From: CAZVPF01 sp964628195 | Lineage (GTDB): Bacteria; Planctomycetota; Phycisphaerae; Sedimentisphaerales; Anaerohalosphaeraceae | DNA length: 64,000 bases | Reading direction: 5' to 3' | NCBI GenBank assembly: GCA_964628195.1 | Contig: CAZVPF010000009.1 | Location: forward strand, 42,250 to 106,249 | Shown: positions 9,234-17,572 of the stretch, piece after piece | How the letters are laid out: each line of letters opens with the position of its first letter | Position numbering within the stretch: position 1 is the stretch's first letter | Position numbers and translations under genes: made by a program | Notes under the pieces: generated by a model | What the model was told of the DNA's origin: nothing | What the model saw: only the letters and a program-made list of their open reading frames with translations | The model's database searches: none

Positions 9234-10283
9234 TTACGGACGAATGTCGGTCATCCAGCCGTTCGCCAGTTTTGCAAAATCGTCTAAGTCGACCTCACAG
9301 TCGCCAGTCAGGTCGCCAAGCGGACTTGGATTTAAATAGCTGCCGCAAACTTCAGATATTATGTTGCTTCTAACTTGCTCAATCTGTTCCTTTGTCAAAA
9401 CCCCTGAAGCATCGGTTTTACTGCCGAATATTTTGAGGGCTTCGAGTTTTCCCGCGAAGGTCGCCGGGTATTCAGACGTCATGTCATAATCCATAATAAA
9501 CTCGTCTTCCACCTCATCGTAAACCCAGCGTGTCGCCGTATCTGCTGTATTGCCGACCCATGCCAGGTCCGTGACATTGGCGACCGCGCCTTCAAAAAGA
9601 ACTCCGTAATAGGAGGTATTCTGAATGGTTCGCGGATGGAGCGTACCGCTGAAAATTCCTGAATGGCATACGACGTTCTGAACGTCGAAGGGATTGCTGC
9701 CCGGATCGACGGTTCCATCATAAGAGAGAGCAAAGAAAGCCCACTGATCCTGGTCGAACTGACCAAGCCAGTGTACCCCAACCTCTCCGAACGGGTCGGT
9801 TTCAATCTGGTTGTTCACGATCAACGAAAGCCTGTTCCATCTATCGGTTGTTATCGCGATCGCATGGTCCCCATTGCTGTCCAAGGCCGAAAACAGTATC
9901 GATCCGGCATGATTAGGGTCGCCATACACACCCGCGGGCATTTTTATCGCCATGGTAACCGTAAAGGACATCAGGCCGCTTAAAGCCGATTGAACCGGGG
10001 TTTGCGACACAGTGTCGCCATAAACAACGGCCCCTCCGACTTCATCGAACTGACCTGAAGTCTGATCAAAACATTCAGATAATATCCCCGTTCCAAACTG
10101 AGGTTCCACTCCGCCATTTTGAACAACGCTGCCGAAATCAGTCCCCGCGCTGCCGGAACTTGTCCAGTTGCCGTTAAAATCAAGAGATATAATCGGCTCG
10201 GGCAAATCTGCCATAGAAAGACCGGGAAAAAACATGAGCAAAACGACCATGAATAGCCACAATGAGACGTGTCTTCTTTTCAT
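9234..10283 (-). CDS. Secreted LamG-like protein with dockerin-like tail
   Basis: 349 residues. A GGAGGT ribosome-binding site precedes the ATG at 10283. A signal peptide (about 1-25, LSMADLPEP) is followed by a single, diverged LamG-type jelly roll (about 28-300; FTVTMAI, FFALSYDG) and a half-dockerin tail with Cys-Gly, GDLTGDC, EVDLDDF and a closing GWM. It is the first gene of the leftward series and diverges from the glycosidase gene at 10750 across a 466-bp regulatory gap. Function beyond likely glycan or surface binding cannot be read from the sequence. Confidence 0.82.
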   Translation of the reverse strand: MKRRHVSLWLFMVVLLMFFPGLSMADLPEPIISLDFNGNWTSSGSAGTDFGSVVQNGGVEPQFGTGILSECFDQTSGQFDEVGGAVVYGDTVSQTPVQSALSGLMSFTVTMAIKMPAGVYGDPNHAGSILFSALDSNGDHAIAITTDRWNRLSLIVNNQIETDPFGEVGVHWLGQFDQDQWAFFALSYDGTVDPGSNPFDVQNVVCHSGIFSGTLHPRTIQNTSYYGVLFEGAVANVTDLAWVGNTADTATRWVYDEVEDEFIMDYDMTSEYPATFAGKLEALKIFGSKTDASGVLTKEQIEQVRSNIISEVCGSYLNPSPLGDLTGDCEVDLDDFAKLANGWMTDIRP

Positions 10284-10749
10284 AATTTACCTCCGAATAA
10301 GTATCAATGGACTCCGCTTTATTACCACAATGCCTCTTTCTGAAAATCCAAAAAGCATAACTTGAATTGTATGAAAATGCCGGCAAATAGTCAACTCTAA
10401 AGGAGGTCACGATAGGGCCAAACAACACCACTGAAAAGCCATGAAAAACATGACAAGAAAGGTGCTAAATGTGGCACAAACAAGATTTTTCGGGCCTGTA
10501 ACGATAATGCGGACTCAATTTCTTCGGCATTGTCGGCATTGGCTGATAAATGCTGTTGTTTGGCCGGATTGCGTCAGTCATTTGAATTGAACCGCATCCG
10601 ATTAAAACAGTACAATCTTTTTAGAGAGGTATATTTCTTTTCCTCACAATGTTAAAATAGGACAAATGGTCAGTCTGCAAAGAAATGTGCCTCAAATATT
10701 GAATATTTGAGACAATACTTCTTGATGTGTTTAACTGAAGGACCCTGAA
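10284..10749. promoter_or_regulatory. Divergent intergenic control region
   Basis: 466 bases between the leftward LamG series and the rightward glycosidase gene, with no convincing open reading frame. It should hold promoters for both directions. The only strong structure I see is the palindrome at 10691-10711 near the rightward gene; the rest is AT-rich sequence without a recognised motif. Confidence 0.5.
10691..10711. promoter_or_regulatory. Perfect palindrome, candidate operator
   Basis: CTCAAATATT, one base, then AATATTTGAG: a 10-bp perfect inverted repeat with a 1-base centre, 39 bases upstream of the ATG at 10750. Beyond one mismatch the symmetry continues for two more pairs. A stem without loop space is a poor hairpin but a good binding site for a dimeric regulator. 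The AraC-type protein at 16168-17148 is the only regulator inside the locus, but no binding specificity can be deduced. Confidence 0.55.
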
Positions 10750-12915
10750 ATGGTCAACAATGTAGTTATGACCTTAATAGCTCTAATCTCTACCGCAACC
10801 CTCGCCGGCACGGTCCATCAGCCTGATTTCAGTGTCAACGTTGGGGAATATACCAGCCAGGGCGTCGGTATTTCGATTCGATCCGACAACCTCATTAAAC
10901 CCATAAGTTCGGATTCTTTGAAAATTACCGCGGTAGCCGGGGCTTCGGGCTCAGTAAAAAGCTCCGTTTTCACAATCACCCCCACGCATAAAAGCGGCAG
11001 CTGGATCGGAGGCAACAATCTCGCTTACTGGCGCGTAAGATACTACTTAAAAACCAGCCCGGACTTTACAGGCAGTTATAAAATTGTGGCACGCATACTC
11101 GACGACAAAAACTACACACACCCCACGGATTCGAGATACGACCAGTCTGGTCAGCCTTTTGAGATTCCTTTCGAGAATTTCGGCGGAGAAGATACGACAA
11201 TAAATGGATTTACCTGTAAAGACAAACCGCTTTGTGCCATCGCCACAACACACCCCAATAACAGGGCCACTTACGGTAGCAATGACGTCGAATTTATCGT
11301 ATATCTTTACAATGCGCAGGGCTCCTTATGGATCAGCGATGTTCTCATCGAAACCGCCGCCCCGCATACAGGCGATTTTTCTTCCGCGAACTGGAATCAG
11401 TTTGAAACCGCTGATGGTATTCACTATTTAGCCTTCCACGGCTCAAAACAGCCCGAATACGCACCGACTGAAGATTACTGCTCAGACCTGATTATCGACA
11501 GCGCATACAAGTTATTGCGAAGTGTAGGATTTAACCAGACCCGTTTCCCGATTTATTGGGGGGATCATTTCAGCCGATCAGAAGCGAAAATTATCATCGA
11601 AAACTCTCAGCCCGATGGTTCGGGCAATTATGAAGATTCCCTTGACCAACTCGAAGAAATCGTGGATTGGATCAACTACTACAATATTTCCTGCCTGATC
11701 ATCACGCGAGGCACCCCCGACTGGTCCCATCCGCTGCATCATAATAATATCAGCGACGGTCCGCACAACGGGTTCAGCAATCCCGGCAATCCCAACGGTC
11801 TCGGCGACCCTTATCCGGGCCCGCAATATGCCGTAGGCGACCACTGGACCTACCCGCCCGACAACTGGCAGGATTGGCGCGACTACGTTACCGCCGTGGT
11901 AACCCGTCTGCAGGGAAAGAACGTAGCATATGAAATATTCAATGAAATAAACGTAGCAGGTCAGGCGGGAATCATCGGGGGATATAAGGCGGTTACTCAT
12001 TATGTCAAGCATTTCGCACAGGCAGCATTGGCTGTAGACCCTGACACGATCATCATCACAGGCGCCATGGACAAAATGCTGACCGGCTGCGTCGCCGACG
12101 GTATTTTCAATTACGCAAATGCCGCCGGGTTTCATCATTACAGCGGGGATTTATATAACACCCGCGCAATGGTTCAGTCTTACGGGCAAATGAAGCACGT
12201 CTGGATGACTGAACATCATGGTTTGCATGAGGAGCTCTGGGCATCCACTCGTCAACAGGGAAACTGGAACGCCTTTAGTGTTTCCGGCTGGGAGGTAAAA
12301 GATCCACATAAAATTCTTGTATTACAGGACGCCCAGGGAAACTGGGTCAATGAGAAAATGCCCAAAGGTCTCGGTGACCGTGTGGTCCCCGTTCAGAACT
12401 TCTACAATTTCGGTTCGATGTCGGGCACGATCGATGTAAACGACAAAGAAGGTTACTCTGCGAACAGAATACTCACCGAAGTGATCTGCGACGATGCCCT
12501 TCAGTATGGAACGATTGGAAACGTCATTTTACGGGCCGAAAACAATACATCCCTCACGTTTCACAATGTCAGGCTCTGGCCCGTGGGGTTTGTCGATAAC
12601 CTGGGCCTCTCATTCCAGCAGGTTCGCGATTCCGATATGCTGATCCCCGTCTTTTCTCCCGGCCAGGTCTATGAAATCCACATGCAGATTCAGCCGACTA
12701 CCACCCGATACAAAGCGGATGGAACCTACCAGGTGGGACTGGTGATAGTCAATGACGAGAAAAAACATTCAATCGCATTAAAACCTCTCGAAATTGTTCC
12801 TTTCGGCACTTTTTGTCCGACAATTATCCCGGGCGACTTTAATTATGACTGCAAAGTAGACATCCAGGATCTCAAAACAATTTCATCGAACTGGCTAACA
12901 AGCAATTTGCCTTAA
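10750..12915 (+). CDS. Secreted GH-A-clan glycoside hydrolase with dockerin-like tail
   Basis: 721 residues. AGGA lies 7 bases before the ATG. Signal peptide (about 1-19), N-terminal beta-sandwich (about 20-210) and a TIM-barrel with FNEINV (acid/base Glu399) and WMTEHHG (nucleophile Glu488), spacing as in retaining clan GH-A enzymes such as GH39/GH5-like families. A beta domain (about 570-690) shares the RLWPVGF...LG motif with the paralogues at 1734, 19491 and 22113. The tail has Cys, GDFNYDC, KVDIQDL and a closing NWL. It is the first gene of a rightward set with a LamG protein and a sulfatase, so it probably attacks a sulfated polysaccharide outside the cytoplasm. Exact family and substrate are not readable by eye. 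Confidence 0.82.
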   Translation: MVNNVVMTLIALISTATLAGTVHQPDFSVNVGEYTSQGVGISIRSDNLIKPISSDSLKITAVAGASGSVKSSVFTITPTHKSGSWIGGNNLAYWRVRYYLKTSPDFTGSYKIVARILDDKNYTHPTDSRYDQSGQPFEIPFENFGGEDTTINGFTCKDKPLCAIATTHPNNRATYGSNDVEFIVYLYNAQGSLWISDVLIETAAPHTGDFSSANWNQFETADGIHYLAFHGSKQPEYAPTEDYCSDLIIDSAYKLLRSVGFNQTRFPIYWGDHFSRSEAKIIIENSQPDGSGNYEDSLDQLEEIVDWINYYNISCLIITRGTPDWSHPLHHNNISDGPHNGFSNPGNPNGLGDPYPGPQYAVGDHWTYPPDNWQDWRDYVTAVVTRLQGKNVAYEIFNEINVAGQAGIIGGYKAVTHYVKHFAQAALAVDPDTIIITGAMDKMLTGCVADGIFNYANAAGFHHYSGDLYNTRAMVQSYGQMKHVWMTEHHGLHEELWASTRQQGNWNAFSVSGWEVKDPHKILVLQDAQGNWVNEKMPKGLGDRVVPVQNFYNFGSMSGTIDVNDKEGYSANRILTEVICDDALQYGTIGNVILRAENNTSLTFHNVRLWPVGFVDNLGLSFQQVRDSDMLIPVFSPGQVYEIHMQIQPTTTRYKADGTYQVGLVIVNDEKKHSIALKPLEIVPFGTFCPTIIPGDFNYDCKVDIQDLKTISSNWLTSNLP

Positions 12916-12929
12916 TTAGGGTTTTGCAA

Positions 12930-14603
12930 ATGATAAAACGATTTTTCTTGTGTAATGTATTTATTGGATTGATAACATTTCCGGCTGCCTTTGCCAATCC
13001 GCCTGTAACTGCGGGTCTTACTCTCTGGCTGGACGCCTCCAATACCTCGGCATTGACCAGTCAGGACGGCCAACTGAATCACGGAGACAGGATTTCCTCC
13101 TGGCAGGACATCCGTACTGGAGACAATACTTCAAGCGATGATTTCATTCAAAATGATCCGGCATATCAACCCATATGGTTTGAAAAAGTCCAGGGGCTCA
13201 ACGGAACCAGCGCGGTGTTGTTTGACGGAACCAAAACATTTTTACACTCGGATTCACTGTACCTCGGCCCGCAGACCACGGTCTTTATTGTCGCGCAAAA
13301 CGCCATACAGCTCGATACCGCCGGCAGCGTCCACAGGCCCATACTCGCAGCGGACAACAACCCCTTCCGGCCCGACGGGACCGGCTACGGAATCGCCTAT
13401 CAGTACCCGGACAGCCGGGACGTAGTCGTATCCCTTGGAAACGGAAACCTCGAAGAAAAACTTATCGCCGAGGATTGCAACCTCGAAGACTGGTCAATGA
13501 ACATCATTCTTTTTCGACGAGATGGAAACACAGACTCCCAGGTTTTCCAGAGAACCCTCCACGACGGCGAAAATATCTTAAAAGCAGATCAACTCGATCT
13601 TACCCGCACAACAGGCCTGCATACAGGGTATGAACTCGGTGCCGAAACAGGACACCAGGCAAGATACTACAAGGGTTTCATCAGTGAGATTCTCATTTAT
13701 AACCTCGCATTGAATGATGCCGAGACAAAACAGGTCAGCGATTATCTTTACAACAAACATTTTAACACTTCCGGTGAGGACCCTTTCGGAGCGTTGCTTT
13801 ACCTGCCCTTTGAAAGCAACTGGAACAATTGCGGCCAACTGATCAGTGAAAAAGCAGCCGCGGTTACCTACAACGATATCACCCCCGGGTTTGCTGCCGG
13901 GGTCCGGGGCAAATGCATGGATTTGAGTGAAGCGCAGATGAGCACCTCCGCAGGTTGTGTTTTGTACGGCACCGCGGGAACACAGGACACCCCCCTTGAA
14001 CAGCAGCTCAACAACGCACAGTCGATCACTCTTTGCGGATGGTTCAATGCCAACGAGCCCATGAAAGCCTTTTCCGGATTCCTCGGCAGGATGGGACAGC
14101 TTATGGTCCGCTGCTATGACAACGACAGCAGGCTCGTGCTTGGCATAAACAACAACTGGACGCCGACGGACAATTCCATAGTCTTCAATGAATCCGGTCA
14201 ATGGGCATTCTGGGCCGTTACATACGACGGAACCCAAAGCTTCAATAACGTAAAATGGTACAAAGGCGACATCAACGGCAATTTCACCCTCTTACAAACC
14301 CAGTCCCTCAGTGCCGGTCCTCTCGCAGAAGTCCACGACCAACTTGCGATCGGAAATCTGCTGACCTCAGGTGCCTATAGCTTTGCGGGTTTACTCGACG
14401 AGTTGCGAATTTTCACAAGTCAAACCGATGGCGAAGGGGCTTTAAGTCAAACGCAATTGCAGGAAATTTACCAACACGGCAGATCGCCCTATTGCGGCGA
14501 TGCGGGGCACCCCTATCCACCGGGAGACGCCAACAAAGATTGCGTAGTAGACTTGGAAGATATCGTTGAACTTATCTATCACTGGCAGGTCGATGTCAAT
14601 TAA
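12930..14603 (+). CDS. Secreted double LamG-like protein with dockerin-like tail
   Basis: 557 residues from the ATG at 12930 (TTG at 12924 is in frame; AGGG lies 8 bases before the ATG). It starts 14 bases after the glycosidase stop, so it is cotranscribed. Signal peptide (about 1-22), a first concanavalin-like domain of the GLTLWLDA type (about 25-280), then a LamG domain (about 285-520) very similar to the second one of 105-1721. The tail has Cys-Gly, GDANKDC, VVDLEDI and YHW. The first domain type is often found in planctomycete surface proteins. Likely glycan binding. Confidence 0.84.
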   Translation: MIKRFFLCNVFIGLITFPAAFANPPVTAGLTLWLDASNTSALTSQDGQLNHGDRISSWQDIRTGDNTSSDDFIQNDPAYQPIWFEKVQGLNGTSAVLFDGTKTFLHSDSLYLGPQTTVFIVAQNAIQLDTAGSVHRPILAADNNPFRPDGTGYGIAYQYPDSRDVVVSLGNGNLEEKLIAEDCNLEDWSMNIILFRRDGNTDSQVFQRTLHDGENILKADQLDLTRTTGLHTGYELGAETGHQARYYKGFISEILIYNLALNDAETKQVSDYLYNKHFNTSGEDPFGALLYLPFESNWNNCGQLISEKAAAVTYNDITPGFAAGVRGKCMDLSEAQMSTSAGCVLYGTAGTQDTPLEQQLNNAQSITLCGWFNANEPMKAFSGFLGRMGQLMVRCYDNDSRLVLGINNNWTPTDNSIVFNESGQWAFWAVTYDGTQSFNNVKWYKGDINGNFTLLQTQSLSAGPLAEVHDQLAIGNLLTSGAYSFAGLLDELRIFTSQTDGEGALSQTQLQEIYQHGRSPYCGDAGHPYPPGDANKDCVVDLEDIVELIYHWQVDVN

Positions 14604-14649
14604 GCAATGCAACGAACAATTGAAATCCGAAGAAAACTTACTCTCTCAC

Positions 14650-16140
14650 ATGAACAGACGTAATTTTATAAAAACCGTCGGGGCGGGAATAGTTGGTTTC
14701 TCCCTCTCATCCTGTTCCCAATCCGCATCAACAAAAACATCCAGGCCCAACATCGTTTTGATATTTACCGATGACCAGGGTTATGCCGATCTCGGATGTT
14801 ACGGCGCGAAGGGCTTCAAGACCCCAAACATTGACCAAATGGCCGAGAAAGGCATGAAATTTACAAGCTTCTATGCCCAGCCCATTTGCGGCCCTTCACG
14901 TGCGGCACTGATGACCGGCTGTTACCCGATGCGAATCGCAGAGCCTGACAATATCAAACGCGGTCATTCCGCACCCCATCCAAAAGAAATTTTCATCTCT
15001 GAACTTCTCAGCCGGGCCGGGTACAAAACCGCCTGTCTTGGAAAATGGCATCTCGGATGGCAACAGGGCCAGAGACCCTGGGAAAAGGGGTTTGACTATT
15101 TCTACGGCACGCCTTACTACAACGGATTTTTCAAAAAGGTCGAAGATCACAAAGACTTTACATCCACAAAATGGGTGGATGGAAAACCTCAAATCATACA
15201 CAAAAGTTTTACCTGCAGGTTGTGGGAAAACGCAAAACCTGTCGAAACGATAGACAGTTTCAAAAAGATGGGAAAGTTGACTTCCAAGTACACGCAAAAA
15301 GCGGTTAATTTCATCTCTGAAAACAAGGGCAACCGGTTTTTCCTGTACCTGGCTCATAATATGCCTCATATCCCCCTGGCGGCCTCCGAAAAATTTCAGG
15401 ACAAAACGCAGCGGGGGCTCTACGGCGATGTAATTGAGGAAATTGACTGGAGTGTCGGTCAGGTATTGCAGGCTCTGGAACAAAACGGCATTGCCGACAA
15501 CACCCTTGTTATCTTCACATCGGATAACGGCCCCTGGATAGAAAAGGGGCGAGTAGACGATCATGGCGGAAGCGCATATCCTCTCAAGGGGTTCAAGATG
15601 AGCACATGGGAAGGCGGATTCAGGGTTCCATGCCTGATGCAATGGCCCGGGGTCATACCAAAAGGAAAGGTGTGCGACCGTATGGCTGCAACAATGGACC
15701 TATTCGTCACTTTCGCGAATCTCGCAAAAGCAAAAATCCCCCGGTATCGAACTCTCGACAGCAGAGACATACTTCCACTGATGAAAAACCCAAAAAATAA
15801 AATGGACGAATCTCATTTTTACTACTACCTTTGCAATCACCTCCAGGCCGTTCGAGTGGCAAACTGGAAACTTGTCGTTCCCAGACAGGCAAAACCCCCG
15901 TTCTTGAACAATTACGGACGACTGGTGGAAGCAATAGAAAAACCCCTCCTTTTCGACCTGGAAAAAGACAATGAAGAAAAAGATAACCTGGCCGAGCAAT
16001 TCCCGGACAAGGTAACGCAGCTTTATAAAGAGTATGAAAAAGCCCGAAACGAACTGGGCGATTATGACCGCATCGGAAGTGAACAAAGATTTTTCGACCC
16101 CGGCCCCAAAAGACCGGATATCGGCCAAAGAATGCAATAA
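14650..16140 (+). CDS. Formylglycine-dependent sulfatase, Tat/lipoprotein exported
   Basis: 496 residues from the ATG at 14650. This start gives a twin-arginine leader (MNRRNFIK) running into a lipobox-like SLSSC; an upstream in-frame ATG at 14593 would overlap the previous gene by 11 bases. The sulfatase signature C-x-P-S-R is present as CGPSRAALMTG, with Cys80 as the residue oxidised to formylglycine. The metal-binding FTDDQGY precedes it and a second SDNGPW motif follows near 300. The closest overall type is the arylsulfatase A/GalNAc-6-sulfatase-like S1 group. It should remove sulfate from a sugar in the periplasm, fitting a locus for sulfated polysaccharide. Last gene of the 10750-16140 set, meeting the AraC gene tail to tail. 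Confidence 0.9.
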   Translation: MNRRNFIKTVGAGIVGFSLSSCSQSASTKTSRPNIVLIFTDDQGYADLGCYGAKGFKTPNIDQMAEKGMKFTSFYAQPICGPSRAALMTGCYPMRIAEPDNIKRGHSAPHPKEIFISELLSRAGYKTACLGKWHLGWQQGQRPWEKGFDYFYGTPYYNGFFKKVEDHKDFTSTKWVDGKPQIIHKSFTCRLWENAKPVETIDSFKKMGKLTSKYTQKAVNFISENKGNRFFLYLAHNMPHIPLAASEKFQDKTQRGLYGDVIEEIDWSVGQVLQALEQNGIADNTLVIFTSDNGPWIEKGRVDDHGGSAYPLKGFKMSTWEGGFRVPCLMQWPGVIPKGKVCDRMAATMDLFVTFANLAKAKIPRYRTLDSRDILPLMKNPKNKMDESHFYYYLCNHLQAVRVANWKLVVPRQAKPPFLNNYGRLVEAIEKPLLFDLEKDNEEKDNLAEQFPDKVTQLYKEYEKARNELGDYDRIGSEQRFFDPGPKRPDIGQRMQ

Positions 16141-16167
16141 TGCCCCTCTGTGAGATAATAAGACAAA

Positions 16168-17148
16168 TTATTTATTCAGCTTCAGGTAATGCGGTTGCCA
16201 TTTGGCATACCCTTTGAGGCTTTCACTTTTGAGCCGTTCACGATATTCTGTCGGAGTAAAACCAAAGAATTCCTTGTATTTTTTCGCAAAATGAGAAATA
16301 TGCTGAAAACCGCATTTATATGAAACAGCCTTGATCTGCAATTCGGTTTCGCGAATCATTTCCTCCGCCTGGTACATGCGAAGCTCATGAAGTTTTTCAC
16401 CAATAGTTTGCCCCGTTATTTTTTTGTAACGCCGGGTAAGATTCCTTCGGCTGACATGGGCATTCCTGGCAATATCATCCAAAAGCAGCGGCTGCGAAAG
16501 GTTATCGATAAGAAAACTTTCTACCATTTTCACGATATGGTCCTGCGACGCTTCTTCCGTACTTTTTAAAAGCGTTTTCTTCCTTTTCGATGCCGCCATG
16601 GCCCGCGCAAACAGAATTAAGGCATCTTGAATAAGATTCGTACAGACCTGCTGGTAACACAAACCGGTTTTCTCAAGTTCACTCGTTATCTCTTCATAGA
16701 TGGAAAAATACTCCTCCGGTAATTTATACACAGCCTTGGGCGGATTCAGAAGATGCTTAAAGAGAATATCAATGTCCCGATTCTCCTCCTCACCCACTTG
16801 CTTGATCTGGTACCACCAGATATGAGAGAGCATGGGTTTTTCAACCGCTTCCCATTTGTGCACCTGCTCAGGAGCGGTCACAGTAAAGGTTCCTATCTTA
16901 AAGTTATGTTTTTTATCACCAAGAACAATAGCTCCCGAACCATACACAGGCACATGGAATTCCACGAAACTGTGCAGGTGCTCTACACAGCATTTATCCA
17001 CGTGCCCGGGAAAAAAATGCAAATCAAGAAGGTTCACCTCAAAACTTCCTAATTGGAATGAGGGGGAAAAAAAGGGAAGTTTTCGCAAAAGCTTTTGTTG
17101 TTTGCTGTTGTACGCGGCTGTCAGTTCTTTGGGTACCTTTTTCGCCAT
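16168..17148 (-). CDS. AraC-family transcriptional regulator
   Basis: 326 residues from the ATG at 17148, chosen because AAAGGG lies 6 bases upstream; the frame stays open for 84 more codons without family similarity. The N-terminal half (about 30-130) looks like a cupin-type sensor (histidine-rich HSFVEFHVP, then APEQVHKW). The C-terminal 100 residues hold two helix-turn-helix units (LSQPLLLDDIARNAHVSRRNL, then AVSYKCGFQHISHFAKKYKEFFG), the AraC/XylS signature. It diverges from the symporter-glycosidase operon at 17573, so it most likely senses a released sugar and controls that operon and perhaps the palindromes at 10691 and 17347. Confidence 0.88.
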   Translation of the reverse strand: MAKKVPKELTAAYNSKQQKLLRKLPFFSPSFQLGSFEVNLLDLHFFPGHVDKCCVEHLHSFVEFHVPVYGSGAIVLGDKKHNFKIGTFTVTAPEQVHKWEAVEKPMLSHIWWYQIKQVGEEENRDIDILFKHLLNPPKAVYKLPEEYFSIYEEITSELEKTGLCYQQVCTNLIQDALILFARAMAASKRKKTLLKSTEEASQDHIVKMVESFLIDNLSQPLLLDDIARNAHVSRRNLTRRYKKITGQTIGEKLHELRMYQAEEMIRETELQIKAVSYKCGFQHISHFAKKYKEFFGFTPTEYRERLKSESLKGYAKWQPHYLKLNK

Positions 17149-17572
17149 AAAAAACCCTTTAAGAAAAAAAACGAAAGCAATTTTCTTGTAACACATAACG
17201 GCCATATGACCAACTGATTTTGCCTGAAAAAATTCAGCCTGTCTCTTATGAGCTTTAGTTTGGCCTGATAATGGTACCCAATTCTGTTGTAAAATATTGA
17301 TCATAAAGTAAGGTGGTACTTGTTGATCGCATAAAAGTAGAACTATACAAACGTTTGTTCGTATTTGAAGGACGCACTGAATAGTAAGAATATCCGGCAT
17401 ATTTCCATTTTTGGATAGTTTACGTCACGAAGATGTATATATAATATGCCGTCAACAGCGGGTTATGGAGGCGAATTATCTGCTTTTTGAATCTCATTTA
17501 TTTCCTGCAACCGATATCGTAAAATAGTAAAACATTTGGGTCGAAATTTGAAATAATTGTAAAGAGATCGTA
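17149..17572. promoter_or_regulatory. Divergent control region between araC-type gene and symporter operon
   Basis: 424 bases with no supported gene; only an unconvincing upstream extension of the AraC frame crosses it. It should contain the promoters of both directions. The one clear symmetric site is the 12-bp palindrome at 17347-17358. The stretch next to the symporter start is AT-rich, as expected for a promoter, but I cannot fix -35/-10 boxes with confidence. Confidence 0.5.
17347..17358. promoter_or_regulatory. 12-bp palindrome ACAAACGTTTGT, candidate operator
   Basis: A perfect 12-bp palindrome with a central CG. AAACGTTT is the kind of core bound by LacI/GalR-type repressors, yet the adjacent regulator is AraC type. 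The only LacI-type gene in the window is at 31587. It lies about 200 bases upstream of both divergent starts. Confidence 0.45.

Noticed and set aside
10463..10480. TGGCAC as a sigma-54 promoter element
   Set aside because: The required GC element at the right spacing downstream is absent.
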